A DNA stretch of 64,000 bases from Acinetobacter rongchengensis. GTDB taxonomy: Bacteria; Pseudomonadota; Gammaproteobacteria; Pseudomonadales; Moraxellaceae. Below are positions 35,134 through 45,041 of the stretch, piece after piece (within the stretch, counting starts at the first letter, position 1; every line of letters starts with the position of its first letter). A model generated the notes under the pieces. It worked only from the letters and a program-made list of their open reading frames with translations, had not been told where the DNA came from and ran no database searches. The stretch spans positions 1-64,000 of the forward strand of contig NZ_RAXT01000009.1 of the NCBI RefSeq assembly GCF_003611475.1, written 5' to 3'. The translations under genes and the position numbers were made by a program.

Positions 35134-36918
35134 ATGCAACAACTAGCCAATCGGTTGGCGATGCAACATTTCATAAATGCTTACACGCAGGAAACTGGCA
35201 AAGGTTATCTGCTTCAGGATGAGCAACAAAGTTCTCAACAACATGCGTTTAGCCAAGGTTTGACGCTGTTATCCATTCCGATCTACGCAATTCAAGCGCA
35301 ATGCTATTTCCCTTTATCCTATGTCAGTCGAGTAGGGCGTCACCGTTTAGCAGATCTCCCGCAGGTGATTATTCACGGACAAATCAAGACTTTAAGCCCT
35401 ATTACAGTTATAGGTCTCCTGCTTGAAGAACTGGTTCTTGATTCTTCGATTCCATTAGATGCTGCTTCCTTGCTTGAAAAATGGATTCAAAGTCGGGATG
35501 CATTACAACAATTTTTAGTACAACGTGAAGATGATTTTGATGATCTCGTTAAAGTTGGTCAGAGTTTTATTGAAACTGAACAAGCTTTGATACTGGGGCA
35601 TAGCATGCATCCTGCGCCAAAAAGCAGAGCAGGTTTTGTACATGAAGATTGGTTAAAATTTTCACCTGAACATAAAGGCAAGACACAACTGCATTATTGG
35701 TTGGTTCATCAAGACTATATTTCTGAATGTAGCGCCACTGATGAAAGTATTTCAACTCAACTCAAAGCTGCTTTACAGTGGTATTTATCTGAACATGATC
35801 TCAATTTACTCAAAACTCATACTGAATATAAATTACTGCCTTTACATCCTTGGCAAGCACGATATTTACAAAGTAAGTCGTGGTTTGAGCGTTTAAAACA
35901 AATAGGGCAATTGATTGATTTAGGTTTGCGTGGCTGGCAATTTTCGCCAACGACTTCGATTCGAACACTTGCCAGTTTTAATGCACCTTGGATGGTGAAA
36001 CCGTCACTTTCAGTGATGATCACCAATTCTATTCGCGTCAATTTAGCCAAAGAGTGTCACCGTGGTGAACTGACGCATCGTTTATGGCACAGTGAATTGG
36101 GTCAAAATATTTTAAAGCAATGCCCAAGTTTGAAAGCGGTGAATGATCCCGCTTGGATTGCATTAAAAATTGATGATGACATGGTCAATGAAAGTATCTG
36201 TATTTTCAGAGATCAGCCATTCCATCCGCAGCAACAAGTCACTTGTATTGCTTCTTTATGTCAGGATCATCCGAGCAAATCTCTAAATCGCTTTAATGCT
36301 TTATTTGCAAAAATCGCCAAGACAAACTCTGAAACTGATTTTTCAGACATCGCTTTGGATTGGTTTAATCGTTTCCTTGAAGTTAGTTTGCAACCTTTGA
36401 TGTATGTCTACCATCGTTATGGTATGGCTTTTGAATCTCATCAACAGAATGTACTGTTGGAATTAGAGAATCATTTTCCAAAAACCTTGTGGCTACGTGA
36501 TAACCAAGGTTTCTATTACATTGAAGAATTTGCCACGGAAATTCTGCAAGCCTTACCTGAGCTGAAAGAAAAGGCTTTTGCTGTAGGTCCAAAAGATTTT
36601 GTGGATGAACGTTTTAGTTATTATTTCTTTGGAAATACCTTGTTTGGCATGATCAATGCGATTGGTGCAACAGGCTATATCACTGAAGATGAATTGCTTG
36701 AACATTCAAAAACTTTCTTACAAGTACAATTACAGCAATATCCTGATAGCACATTATTGCAGGGCTTATTGTTCAATCCAACTTTACCTTATAAGGGTAA
36801 TTTACTGACTCGTTTACATGAGTTAGATGAACTGATCGCACCCGTCGAAAATCAATCGGTTTATGTACAACTGCCGAATCCACTGCGTATTTCACAGAAG
36901 GATGTCAGTTATGCTTGA
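35134..36918 (+). CDS. IucA/IucC-type siderophore synthetase, first copy
   Basis: NRPS-independent siderophore synthetases condense citrate with an amine or hydroxamate using ATP. The 594-residue protein has the family landmarks GHSMHPAPKSRAGF (nucleotide and citrate binding), LLPLHPWQARYL, RTLASFNAPWMVKPSLS and the C-terminal FESHQQNVLLELE. The ATG at 35134 follows a GAGG site at 35121-35124, while the frame opens 18 bases earlier at a GTG. The hydroxylase gene overlaps its end by eight bases. A second family member lies two genes on, so each may form one of the two amide bonds. Confidence 0.92.
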   Translation: MQQLANRLAMQHFINAYTQETGKGYLLQDEQQSSQQHAFSQGLTLLSIPIYAIQAQCYFPLSYVSRVGRHRLADLPQVIIHGQIKTLSPITVIGLLLEELVLDSSIPLDAASLLEKWIQSRDALQQFLVQREDDFDDLVKVGQSFIETEQALILGHSMHPAPKSRAGFVHEDWLKFSPEHKGKTQLHYWLVHQDYISECSATDESISTQLKAALQWYLSEHDLNLLKTHTEYKLLPLHPWQARYLQSKSWFERLKQIGQLIDLGLRGWQFSPTTSIRTLASFNAPWMVKPSLSVMITNSIRVNLAKECHRGELTHRLWHSELGQNILKQCPSLKAVNDPAWIALKIDDDMVNESICIFRDQPFHPQQQVTCIASLCQDHPSKSLNRFNALFAKIAKTNSETDFSDIALDWFNRFLEVSLQPLMYVYHRYGMAFESHQQNVLLELENHFPKTLWLRDNQGFYYIEEFATEILQALPELKEKAFAVGPKDFVDERFSYYFFGNTLFGMINAIGATGYITEDELLEHSKTFLQVQLQQYPDSTLLQGLLFNPTLPYKGNLLTRLHELDELIAPVENQSVYVQLPNPLRISQKDVSYA

Positions 36919-38419
36919 TTTTATTGGCATTGGTCTAGGACCATTTAATTTAAGCCTTGCCAGTCTGCTACACAATAAAACTGCATTGAACTATGCATTT
37001 TTCGAGCAAAAAGCGCAATTCGATTGGCATGCAGGAATGCAATTACCGAATACGGTATTACAAGTACCCTTTATGGCGGATTTGGTGTCGATGGTTGATC
37101 CAACCAGTCCATTCAGTTTTCTGAATTATCTGCGTCATCAGCAACGTTTATATAAATTTTACTTCTTAGAGCAACCCCATATTCCACGTTGTGAATATAA
37201 CCATTATTGCCAATGGGTTGCAGAACAGCTCGACTGCATCGAATATCAATCTCGTGTTTTGATGATTGAACCTCAAAGTGTTGGTTTTAAAGTACATGTG
37301 GAATCACAAGGGATTCAGCAAAGTTATTTATGCCGTCATTTGCTGATTGGAAGCGGTAATGTGCCTTATTTGCCTGAATGTTTAGCAAAAGTTCAGCAAC
37401 AGCTACCACAAAAATGTCTGCATTCAGCGCAATATATGACCCATGCTGATACTGATTTACACGGCGATGTGGTGGTGATTGGTTCAGGGCAGTCGGCTGC
37501 TGAAATCTTTATTGATCTGTTTGATGAACAACAGAATACGGCAAATCATTTATTCGATTTACATTGGTTTACCCGTTCTCAAGGTTTTTTCCCGATGGAA
37601 TATGCACCTTTGGGATTGGAACACTTTAGTCCTGACTATGCACAGCATTTTTATGATTTGCCTGCCGAGAAAAAACAACAGCAATTGCAGCAGCAAGCTT
37701 TGTTGTACAAGGGAATCAGTGCAAAAACCATCCGTGAAATCTATCAAAAACTTTATCATCGCAGTATCGCAGGGCAAAGCCTGCAAACACATTTGCATAG
37801 CCAATGTGATTTACAAAATGCCGAAATATTGGATACGCAAAAGATCCGATTACATTTTCAGCATCGTGCCACGGCGCAAAGCTTCCATCTCGATTGTGAT
37901 TTTTTAGTAGCAGCAACAGGTTATTTTACACCTGACTTTGGTTTTATGCAGTTGCTGAAACCTTATATTGAATTTGATCATAAACAACGTTGGCAAATTA
38001 CCGAGGACTATCGGGTTGTACATCATTTGAATGGTCATATTTTTGTTCAAAATCAAGAAATGCATAGTCACGGGGTCGGTACGCCTGATTTAGGGCTTGG
38101 TGCTTATCGTGCAGCGACGATTATCAATCAATTGGCTGAGCGTCAGATTTATGATCTTGGACAACAGGCACAGACTTTCCAAAATTTTAACCTCACTCAA
38201 AACCCTAAAATCTGTTTGGCTAATCACGATACAGATTCAGAACAATGTTCTTGTAAACAGAAGATAAGTAAAAATCTTTCTACTTTGAAGCATGCAGATA
38301 TTAAAAACACACAACAGAACACTGGAACAGCGCATTCAACAACACATTCAACCAGTCGTGGTGCAAGTATTCGTACACAAACGGTCACTGTGCATCCAAC
38401 TTATGAGAAATTGATATGA
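36911..38419 (+). CDS. Siderophore amine N-hydroxylase (IucD/SidA-like flavoprotein)
   Basis: This FAD- and NADPH-dependent monooxygenase hydroxylates the terminal amine that will become a hydroxamate. The FAD motif GIGLGPFNLSLASLL opens the protein, an NADPH motif VVVIGSGQSAAEIF lies near residue 195, and the late ATGYF signature is present. I chose the ATG at 36911, overlapping the previous stop by eight bases. The last 65 or so residues form an extra Cys/Ser/Thr-rich tail (EQCSCKQK, TAHSTTHSTSRG) beyond the usual fold. The substrate is probably 1,3-diaminopropane, by analogy with acinetoferrin-type pathways. Confidence 0.92.
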   Translation: MLDFIGIGLGPFNLSLASLLHNKTALNYAFFEQKAQFDWHAGMQLPNTVLQVPFMADLVSMVDPTSPFSFLNYLRHQQRLYKFYFLEQPHIPRCEYNHYCQWVAEQLDCIEYQSRVLMIEPQSVGFKVHVESQGIQQSYLCRHLLIGSGNVPYLPECLAKVQQQLPQKCLHSAQYMTHADTDLHGDVVVIGSGQSAAEIFIDLFDEQQNTANHLFDLHWFTRSQGFFPMEYAPLGLEHFSPDYAQHFYDLPAEKKQQQLQQQALLYKGISAKTIREIYQKLYHRSIAGQSLQTHLHSQCDLQNAEILDTQKIRLHFQHRATAQSFHLDCDFLVAATGYFTPDFGFMQLLKPYIEFDHKQRWQITEDYRVVHHLNGHIFVQNQEMHSHGVGTPDLGLGAYRAATIINQLAERQIYDLGQQAQTFQNFNLTQNPKICLANHDTDSEQCSCKQKISKNLSTLKHADIKNTQQNTGTAHSTTHSTSRGASIRTQTVTVHPTYEKLI

Positions 38420-40233
38420 ACTTTGCAACTCTGAAAATTAATCAGCAGCAATGGCGTGCCGCTGGGCAACGTCTGATTGAAATGGCGATAGCAGAGTTTC
38501 TCTATGAAGAAATTATTCAAGTGAAAGCCTTATCAACAGGACATTATCGGCTCGATCTTGGCAATCGTCATTACGAATTTCAAGGTCATCAATATCGACT
38601 TGGGCATTGGAATATTCAGGAAGGTTCGGTACGTGATGTAAGCAATGGTCAGCAGAGTGATCAGCCCACATGGAATTTACATGAGTTTATTGTGGCGATG
38701 TCAGACAGCACTGATGTTAAGCCATTTACCAAAGCATATTTAATTAAAGAAATGAATAATACTTGGCTAGCAGAAGCGCATTTATTTAATGAAACGCGTT
38801 TGCCAAGTACGGCGGTATTGACTGAATCGCATTATAAAGTTGAAGGCATGTTACGTGGTCACCCTTGGCTGATCATGAGTAAGGGACGTATGGGCTTTGG
38901 TTATGATGACTATTTAAGCGCTGCACCTGAACTCTCACCTGAAGTCAAAGTATTGTGGTTAGCGGTACATCGAGATTTAGCGGAATATCGCAGCACTGAA
39001 CAATGGGATGCTTGTGCTTTGTATCAGTATGAGTTTGATGCAAATGAACTTGAACAATTCATTTATGTTCTAAAAGAAAAAAATCTCGACCCTCAAAATT
39101 ACTTTTTGATTCCTGTGTATGCTTGGCAATGGCATCAATGGCTGGTTGCAACCTATGCCAACGAAATTGTCGATCAAAAAATCATTGAGCTAAACATTAG
39201 CCAAGACAGCTATGTACCGATGCAGTCTATTCGTACATTGTGCAATACATCCAATACACAACGTCATTACATTAAACTACCTGTCAGTATTTTTAACACC
39301 GCTGTTTATCGTGGATTGCCTTCAAAACGTAATCTTGCAGCGCCTGCAGTCACTACGTGGTTAAAACAAATTCATCAGCAAGATCAAGACTTACAAAAAA
39401 CTGGTGTGATTTTCTTGGGTGAAGTGGCGACATTGACCATTCATCAACCGTGTTTTGACCAAATTGATGGTGCGCCTTATCAATTTAAAGAACTCTTTGG
39501 GTGCTTGTGGCGTGAAAGTGTTGATCGCTATGTAGCTCCATCACAGCAAGTACTCTCTCAAGCTGCATTATTGCACCGAGATATTTCAGGTCAATCTATC
39601 CTCAATGTACTGATTCAAGCATCAGGTTTAAGTCCTTTGACGTGGTTAGCGCAATTTGCCCAAATCTGTCTCAGTCCGTTATTACTCTGTTTGTATCGTT
39701 ACGGTTTGGCATTCTCACCACATGGCGAAAACACCATGTTGGTGCATGAAAATGGTGTACCAAAAGCATTGGTCTTAAAAGACTTTATTGATGACATCAA
39801 TTTGGTGGATGAAGATTTCCCTGAGTTGGCGCAATTGCCTTCTGAAGCTGATTTGTTATTACGTCATGAAGCCACAGACTTAAGTCATTTCATTTTCACA
39901 GGTCTATTCATGGTGCATTACCGCTATATCTGTAATGTGTTCTTACAAGATTATCCTGAATATTCAGAACTCGATTTCTGGAAAACCATTTCCAACGCTA
40001 TTGTTGCGTTTAACCAACAGCATCCTGAATTGGCTGAACGTGCTGAAAAATTTGCCATGTTACGACCAAGGTACACCAAGATTTGTTTGAACCGTGTGCG
40101 TCTATTTACCACAAGTTATAACGATGAAGCAGAACGTCCTGTTCCTGTTTTCCTCGATCCAATTGCAAATCCTGTCAGCCCCGTGACATTGGCGGAATGG
40201 GCAACTCAACAAGCTAAATCCAAAGCGAGCTAA
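38416..40233 (+). CDS. IucA/IucC-type siderophore synthetase, second copy
   Basis: This 605-residue synthetase is a diverged relative of the first one. It has GHPWLIMSKGRMGFGYDDYL in the citrate/ATP region, VYAWQWHQWLV, QSIRTLCNTSNTQRHYIKL, an arginine-rich VDRYVAPSQ and the family C-terminal FSPHGENTMLVHENG. Its start overlaps the hydroxylase stop by four bases. With the first synthetase it should attach two acylated N-hydroxy-diamines to citrate one after the other, although which copy acts first cannot be read from sequence. Confidence 0.92.
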   Translation: MNFATLKINQQQWRAAGQRLIEMAIAEFLYEEIIQVKALSTGHYRLDLGNRHYEFQGHQYRLGHWNIQEGSVRDVSNGQQSDQPTWNLHEFIVAMSDSTDVKPFTKAYLIKEMNNTWLAEAHLFNETRLPSTAVLTESHYKVEGMLRGHPWLIMSKGRMGFGYDDYLSAAPELSPEVKVLWLAVHRDLAEYRSTEQWDACALYQYEFDANELEQFIYVLKEKNLDPQNYFLIPVYAWQWHQWLVATYANEIVDQKIIELNISQDSYVPMQSIRTLCNTSNTQRHYIKLPVSIFNTAVYRGLPSKRNLAAPAVTTWLKQIHQQDQDLQKTGVIFLGEVATLTIHQPCFDQIDGAPYQFKELFGCLWRESVDRYVAPSQQVLSQAALLHRDISGQSILNVLIQASGLSPLTWLAQFAQICLSPLLLCLYRYGLAFSPHGENTMLVHENGVPKALVLKDFIDDINLVDEDFPELAQLPSEADLLLRHEATDLSHFIFTGLFMVHYRYICNVFLQDYPEYSELDFWKTISNAIVAFNQQHPELAERAEKFAMLRPRYTKICLNRVRLFTTSYNDEAERPVPVFLDPIANPVSPVTLAEWATQQAKSKAS

Positions 40234-40274
40234 GTTCTTTTAATTAATAAATTTTTAAATCATACAGGTCTGAT

Positions 40275-40922
40275 ATGAACACAATCTCTCAGCAACTCCC
40301 TGATTACTATGAATACCATGAGAATGGGACGCAATATTATTTAAGACAAGTGCAATATCCACAAGATATTCCGTTATTACATCAGTGGATGCATGAACCA
40401 CATGTCATTCCACAATGGCAATTGAATAAATCTGAACTTGAGTTACAGGTTTACTTTGACAAGATGCTTGCAGATGACCATCAGCGTTTATTGATTGTTG
40501 GAATCGATGGTAAAGATGTGGGTTATACCGAAATCTATGAAGGTAAACGTGATCGTTTAGGTCGTTATTACCAAGGTGATGATCATGATCTCGGTTGGCA
40601 TTTGCTGTTTGGTGACAAATCTGTGTTTGGTAAAGGCTTTTTACGCCCAACTATTCGCTTACTCAGTTTCTATATTTTTGAACATTCTCAAGCCAAAAAA
40701 ATTGTGGGTGAACCCGACCATACGGTTAAGCCTTATGCGGCAGTGGTCGAAGAGATGTGCTACGAAAGCCAGCGTTTAATTCCAATGGCTGAAAAAACCG
40801 CCATGTTGTACTACTGCTTTAGAGACACTTTTTATCACAAGTTTGGTCAATCTCTCTTAGCTTCACAGCAATTACAACAACAGCTCGCAGATCAGCCAGC
40901 CAAAGTCCTGAGTGTTACATGA
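40275..40922 (+). CDS. Siderophore N-acyltransferase (IucB/RhbD-like GNAT)
   Basis: The 215-residue protein matches the family of N6-hydroxylysine-type acetyltransferases: YYLRQVQYPQDIPLLHQWMH, then VGYTEIYEGKRDRLGRYY, HDLGWHLLFGDKSVFGKGF and KIVGEPDHTVKPYAAVVEEM. It acylates the hydroxylated amine to form the hydroxamate. In acinetoferrin the acyl group is a medium-chain enoyl rather than acetyl; which is used here cannot be told from the sequence. It lies 41 bases after the second synthetase. Confidence 0.9.
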   Translation: MNTISQQLPDYYEYHENGTQYYLRQVQYPQDIPLLHQWMHEPHVIPQWQLNKSELELQVYFDKMLADDHQRLLIVGIDGKDVGYTEIYEGKRDRLGRYYQGDDHDLGWHLLFGDKSVFGKGFLRPTIRLLSFYIFEHSQAKKIVGEPDHTVKPYAAVVEEMCYESQRLIPMAEKTAMLYYCFRDTFYHKFGQSLLASQQLQQQLADQPAKVLSVT

Positions 40923-41290
40923 GTTTATTTATCAATGAAATGCACATCTTAGACATGCGCTTTGCCGCGCAAGTCTCGGTGGCAGAATTTGAACAATGGT
41001 TGGCGCATATTCAACAATATTTCGAGCAAAAAAGAAATTTTGTGCTGATTATGCAAACTGAGCTGGATACCGAATTTCCTGAAGAATATCGAGCAATTCA
41101 AGCGAAATGGTATAAGCAATATAAATCTGATTTTTATCAATATTGTTTGGGATTTGCACGTATTGCTCAAGATGAAGCAGATCGGATTCGTTTAGATACG
41201 CCAGCACTGCATAAAGCGTGGCATGTGCCTTATTTCGTTAGCTTGAACCAAGCTGACGCTGTGCAATGGGCTGTGCAGAGGTGGTTATGA
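40919..41290 (+). CDS. Uncharacterised small protein in the siderophore operon
   Basis: I do not recognise this 123-residue protein. It is soluble, with alternating strands and helices: MHILDMRFAAQVSVAEFEQWL, a core strand FVLIMQTEL, and a C-terminal SLNQADAVQWAVQRWL. The overall pattern is reminiscent of a small STAS-like fold, but that is only an impression. It overlaps the acyltransferase before it and the importer after it by four bases each, so it is translated with the pathway. A role in tailoring or regulation is inferred from position. Confidence 0.72.
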   Translation: MSLFINEMHILDMRFAAQVSVAEFEQWLAHIQQYFEQKRNFVLIMQTELDTEFPEEYRAIQAKWYKQYKSDFYQYCLGFARIAQDEADRIRLDTPALHKAWHVPYFVSLNQADAVQWAVQRWL

Positions 41291-42537
41291 ATCAACTATT
41301 GAATCGTGACAATCTTTTTCCAATCAAAACAATATCTACGCTGAGCCTATCGGTTGTAGTGGTGTTGTACCTTGCTCATGCTTTGCCATTATATTTTTAC
41401 AATGTGGCTTTACCTACGATTCTACGCCATCAAGGTGTGGATTTGCGTTGGATTGGGATGTTATCGCTGCTGTATATCCCATGGGCATTTAAGTTTTTTT
41501 GGGCACCATTACTTGATCGTTTTTATGTGAAAGCATTGGGTAAACGTAAAACTTGGCTGTTATTCACTCAGATTGCATTGGTCTTGGGCGTGGTTGCTTT
41601 GGCTTTAACCCAATTTGACTATGGATTAACCGTCTTTGTGATTGTGGGCTTATGGATTTCAACTTTTGCGGCAACCCAAGATATTGCGATTGATGGTTAT
41701 ACCGTCGAAACATTTTCCGAGTCTGAATATCGCCTTGGCAGTATGGCACAAAGTATTGGGGTTGCTTTGGGCAGTATGGTGGGTGGGGCTGGCACTTTAT
41801 GGTTGTATCAACTCTATGGTTGGCAAACGGCACTGATTGCTTTAGCCGCAATGACTGCATTCACCATGTTGGCGATTTTCAAAATTAAAGAAAGACCGAA
41901 TACAGAAAAAATTGCCAAGCAAGTACCGAGCCTGATCCGAGCGTTTAAACGTCCTGAAATGTTATGGGCTTTGGCTTTGATTGTCTGTTACCGCGTGGTC
42001 GAAGCGCCTGCCATGGCAATGCTCAATCCGATGTTAATTGATCAAAACTGGTCATTGGCACAAATAGGTGTACTCATGTCTGTGGTCGGGGCGGGTGTCG
42101 GTTTATTGGCAGCAGTATCCGCAGCATTTTTATTAAAAAAATTAGCAGCGACTCAATTATTGATTTGGGCAGGTTGGGCACGAACTTTGATTTATGCCTT
42201 ACTTGGAACTGCTGTCCTACTGAGTTGGTTTGACCAATGGCACATGTTACTTGGCATATTTGTCATTGTTATTTTAGCCATCCGTTATGTGGCAATGACG
42301 GCTTTATACGCGTACTTCATGCAAACCAGTTCTAAAGAGCAAGCAGGGACAGATTTTACGATTTTAGTCTGTTTTGAGCTGCTGGTTTATTTCATTGGTG
42401 GGGCAATGTCAGGCTTTTTAGCCAAAGCATTTGGCTATGGAAATTTCTATCTCATTCTTGCTGTGGCATCTGTACTGAGTGTCTTACTTAGTCAATTGTT
42501 AATTCACAAATCAAAACAAACGCAACATTTCACCTAG
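41287..42537 (+). CDS. RhtX/FptX-like siderophore importer (MFS)
   Basis: The 416-residue protein has 12 hydrophobic segments. Its start region ALPLYFYNVALPTILRHQG and WAFKFFWAPLLDRFY, together with ATQDIAIDGYTVE, place it in the AmpG-like branch of MFS that includes RhtX and FptX. Those single-subunit permeases carry ferric siderophores across the inner membrane. I chose the ATG at 41287, which overlaps the previous stop by four bases. It sits just before the TonB receptor, consistent with a two-step uptake route. Confidence 0.88.
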   Translation: MNQLLNRDNLFPIKTISTLSLSVVVVLYLAHALPLYFYNVALPTILRHQGVDLRWIGMLSLLYIPWAFKFFWAPLLDRFYVKALGKRKTWLLFTQIALVLGVVALALTQFDYGLTVFVIVGLWISTFAATQDIAIDGYTVETFSESEYRLGSMAQSIGVALGSMVGGAGTLWLYQLYGWQTALIALAAMTAFTMLAIFKIKERPNTEKIAKQVPSLIRAFKRPEMLWALALIVCYRVVEAPAMAMLNPMLIDQNWSLAQIGVLMSVVGAGVGLLAAVSAAFLLKKLAATQLLIWAGWARTLIYALLGTAVLLSWFDQWHMLLGIFVIVILAIRYVAMTALYAYFMQTSSKEQAGTDFTILVCFELLVYFIGGAMSGFLAKAFGYGNFYLILAVASVLSVLLSQLLIHKSKQTQHFT

Positions 42538-42546
42538 GGGTAATTT

Positions 42547-44796
42547 ATGAAAGTTATTGCACTTTCGACATCATTCACATTATTGAGCTTGGCCATAAGC
42601 ACACAACTTTATGCTCAAACTGTTGAAACAGATTCATCGACACAAGCGGTTGCAGAAAGTCAACAAACGCAGCTTAGCCCAATCGTTGTCACTGCAACTC
42701 GTTCAGCTCAAAGTATTGCTGAAATCGCAGGAACAGTACAATCGATTGAGCAAAAACAAATTGAGCAACAGGCCGCAGCGGGAAGAAAGCTTGCTGATAT
42801 TTTGGCTCAATTGGTTCCTTCATTGAGTCCAAGTAGTGGTACAACCACCAACTATGGTCAAACCATGCGTGGACGTCAGGTTTTGGTTTTAATTGATGGC
42901 GTGGCACAAACAGGTTCACGCGATGCTGCCCGTCAGTTGAATAGTATTAGTCCAGATTCAATTGAAAAAATTGAAGTAGTATCAGGTGCAAGTAGTATTT
43001 ATGGTTCGGGTGCAACGGGCGGTATTATCAATATTATTACTAAAAAAGGTACTGGCGATGGCTTAGCTTTTGAATCAAAAGTCGGTGTGACGTCGGGTAA
43101 TAATTTCAAAACTGATGCACTTGCTTATGAAGCTTATCAATCACTCGCATTTAATCAAGGCGATTGGAATGCTTTCTTAGGTGCAGGTTATACCAAACGT
43201 GGGGAAATTCAGGACAGTCATGGTGATCGTATTGGACCTGAAATTGCACAGACAGATCGTCAAGACACAGAAACAGTCGATGTGAATGGTCGTTTAAGCT
43301 GGCAATTCACAGATAAACAAAAGTTAAGTTTTGGCGCTCAATATTATGACGATCAACAAGATACAGAATATGGCCCTGATTATGGTACAAACCTTGCAGT
43401 TTTGAGAGGAAATCCACCAAGTTTAAAAGCAGTAAAGGGATTTGAATTAGATGAACAACCTTTTACTAAGCGTTATGCAGTCAATGCACAATATCAAAAT
43501 ACCGATTTGTTTGGGCAAGAGCTGAACGTTGAAACTTATTATCGTAATGAAAAAGCAAGATTCTATCCGACCATACTTCGTAATTTTATTCCAGCAGGTT
43601 ATTACTTAGCTTATCAGTCTGAGTCTGATATAGATGTTGCAGGTATTCGTGCGGTGATGACTTCAAAACTCAATTTAGTCGATCGTGCTTTAGCACTGAC
43701 CTATGGTATTGATTATGATCATGAAAAAGATCAACAGACCACAGATCTTTATCGCTTTAGCAATAATGGATTGAAGTATGACAATACAGGACGCAGTTAC
43801 GATTTTGGTCCAGATGCAACCATTAAAAATCTAGGCGCATTTGTACAAGGTGATTATGATTTGACAGACGCATTGAATGTACAAGCAGGTATTCGTTATC
43901 AGCGTATCGACAGTGATACAAGTTCATTCAAACCAACCGTTGCCGCTATTCAAGGTGATATTACTGGTCAGCCAGTGAATGCAGTAGAAGCAGGTTCAGT
44001 AAAACATGATAAAACTTTATTTAATTTAGGTGCAGTTTATAAATTAAATGATCAACAACAAGTTTTTGCTAACTTCTCACAAGGTTTTAGCTTACCTGAT
44101 ATTCAACGTGTATTACGTGATGTTTCAGCAGGCTATCTCGTGCGTTCTGAAAATGTAGATCCAATTACAGTCAATAACTATGAATTGGGTTGGAGAATGC
44201 AAAATGAGCATGATGTTAATTTAGGTTTAACCACTTTTTATAATACCTCCGATAAAGTTGTTCAATTTAAAGCAGATCGCTCAGTTACGGTCGCTGATAC
44301 AGACCAAAGAGTTTATGGCATAGAAGCAAATGCAAGTATGCCGATATTTGAACAATTCAATATTGGTGGAACACTTTCCTATACGCGCGGTCAATTTAAA
44401 GATGCGGCAGGCAGTTGGAGAGAACTCAATGCATTACAAGTTTCACCAATGAAAGGCACAGTATTCGGTGAATGGCAGGACGAAAAAGGTAATGGCTTAC
44501 GTGTTCAAATGCTTGCGATAAAAGGCTCTGATAAAGCTTATGAAGATTCACTTGTTGCTAAATACGATAACAATGTTAGACCGAATGCTGCGACCAAAAT
44601 CAAAGGTTATGCCATTATGGATGTTATTGCTAATGCAAAAGCAGGGCCTGGTACGGTTGGTTTTGGAGTGTATAACGTTTGGAACACAGATTACAAAACT
44701 GTGTTTAGCCAAGCAGCAGAAGCAGTCTATGGCGCAATGTCTAGCTTGCCTGCGCAAGGTCGAACTTATGGTTTGAGCTATACCGTTAAATACTAA
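42547..44796 (+). CDS. TonB-dependent ferric siderophore receptor
   Basis: The 749-residue outer-membrane protein has a signal peptide (residues 1-23, ending YAQ). A TonB box candidate LSPIVVTATR follows, then the plug domain with MRGRQVLVLIDGVAQTGS and YGSGATGGIINIITKKG, and a 22-strand barrel ending in the aromatic terminus LSYTVKY. It should bind the ferric form of the siderophore made by the genes upstream. It begins nine bases after the importer gene and is the last gene before the repeat block. Confidence 0.94.
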   Translation: MKVIALSTSFTLLSLAISTQLYAQTVETDSSTQAVAESQQTQLSPIVVTATRSAQSIAEIAGTVQSIEQKQIEQQAAAGRKLADILAQLVPSLSPSSGTTTNYGQTMRGRQVLVLIDGVAQTGSRDAARQLNSISPDSIEKIEVVSGASSIYGSGATGGIINIITKKGTGDGLAFESKVGVTSGNNFKTDALAYEAYQSLAFNQGDWNAFLGAGYTKRGEIQDSHGDRIGPEIAQTDRQDTETVDVNGRLSWQFTDKQKLSFGAQYYDDQQDTEYGPDYGTNLAVLRGNPPSLKAVKGFELDEQPFTKRYAVNAQYQNTDLFGQELNVETYYRNEKARFYPTILRNFIPAGYYLAYQSESDIDVAGIRAVMTSKLNLVDRALALTYGIDYDHEKDQQTTDLYRFSNNGLKYDNTGRSYDFGPDATIKNLGAFVQGDYDLTDALNVQAGIRYQRIDSDTSSFKPTVAAIQGDITGQPVNAVEAGSVKHDKTLFNLGAVYKLNDQQQVFANFSQGFSLPDIQRVLRDVSAGYLVRSENVDPITVNNYELGWRMQNEHDVNLGLTTFYNTSDKVVQFKADRSVTVADTDQRVYGIEANASMPIFEQFNIGGTLSYTRGQFKDAAGSWRELNALQVSPMKGTVFGEWQDEKGNGLRVQMLAIKGSDKAYEDSLVAKYDNNVRPNAATKIKGYAIMDVIANAKAGPGTVGFGVYNVWNTDYKTVFSQAAEAVYGAMSSLPAQGRTYGLSYTVKY

Positions 44797-44850
44797 TCCC
44801 ATCATAAGGCATGTTTTTAGGTTAATGACGGTCAGTTAAGCCTTTTTTAA

Positions 44851-44957
44851 TCTTCCCCCTTGCGGAGCATGCTCCGCAAGGAATCTAAAATTATTTTAGA
44901 TTCTCAACAGTTCCCCCTCTTTTCCTTGAGCCATATATGGCTCAGGGTTAGGGGAGG
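44851..44957. repeat. Cluster of three palindromes (REP-like), likely operon terminator
   Basis: Three hairpins follow one another. The first is a perfect 22-base palindrome at 44859-44880 centred on GAGCATGCTC. The second is a 10-base stem with a TTA loop at 44881-44903 (GAATCTAAAA with TTTTAGATTC). The third is an 18-base perfect palindrome at 44927-44944 centred on CCATATATGG, flanked by C-runs and G-runs (CCCCCTCT and GGGGAGG). The last resembles the element at 17701-17740 in inverted orientation. Together they probably end the siderophore transcript. Confidence 0.7.
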
Positions 44958-45041
44958 TTCTTAAATGAGTAATCACTAAATTACGCTTAACTAATCAGTA
45001 TTCATCTTTTTAGATGCCTTTTCTTTTTTATGATATTCATT

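Noticed and set aside
37479..37907. 142-residue plus-strand frame inside the N-hydroxylase gene
   Set aside because: Out-of-frame reading of a well-conserved gene with no features of its own.
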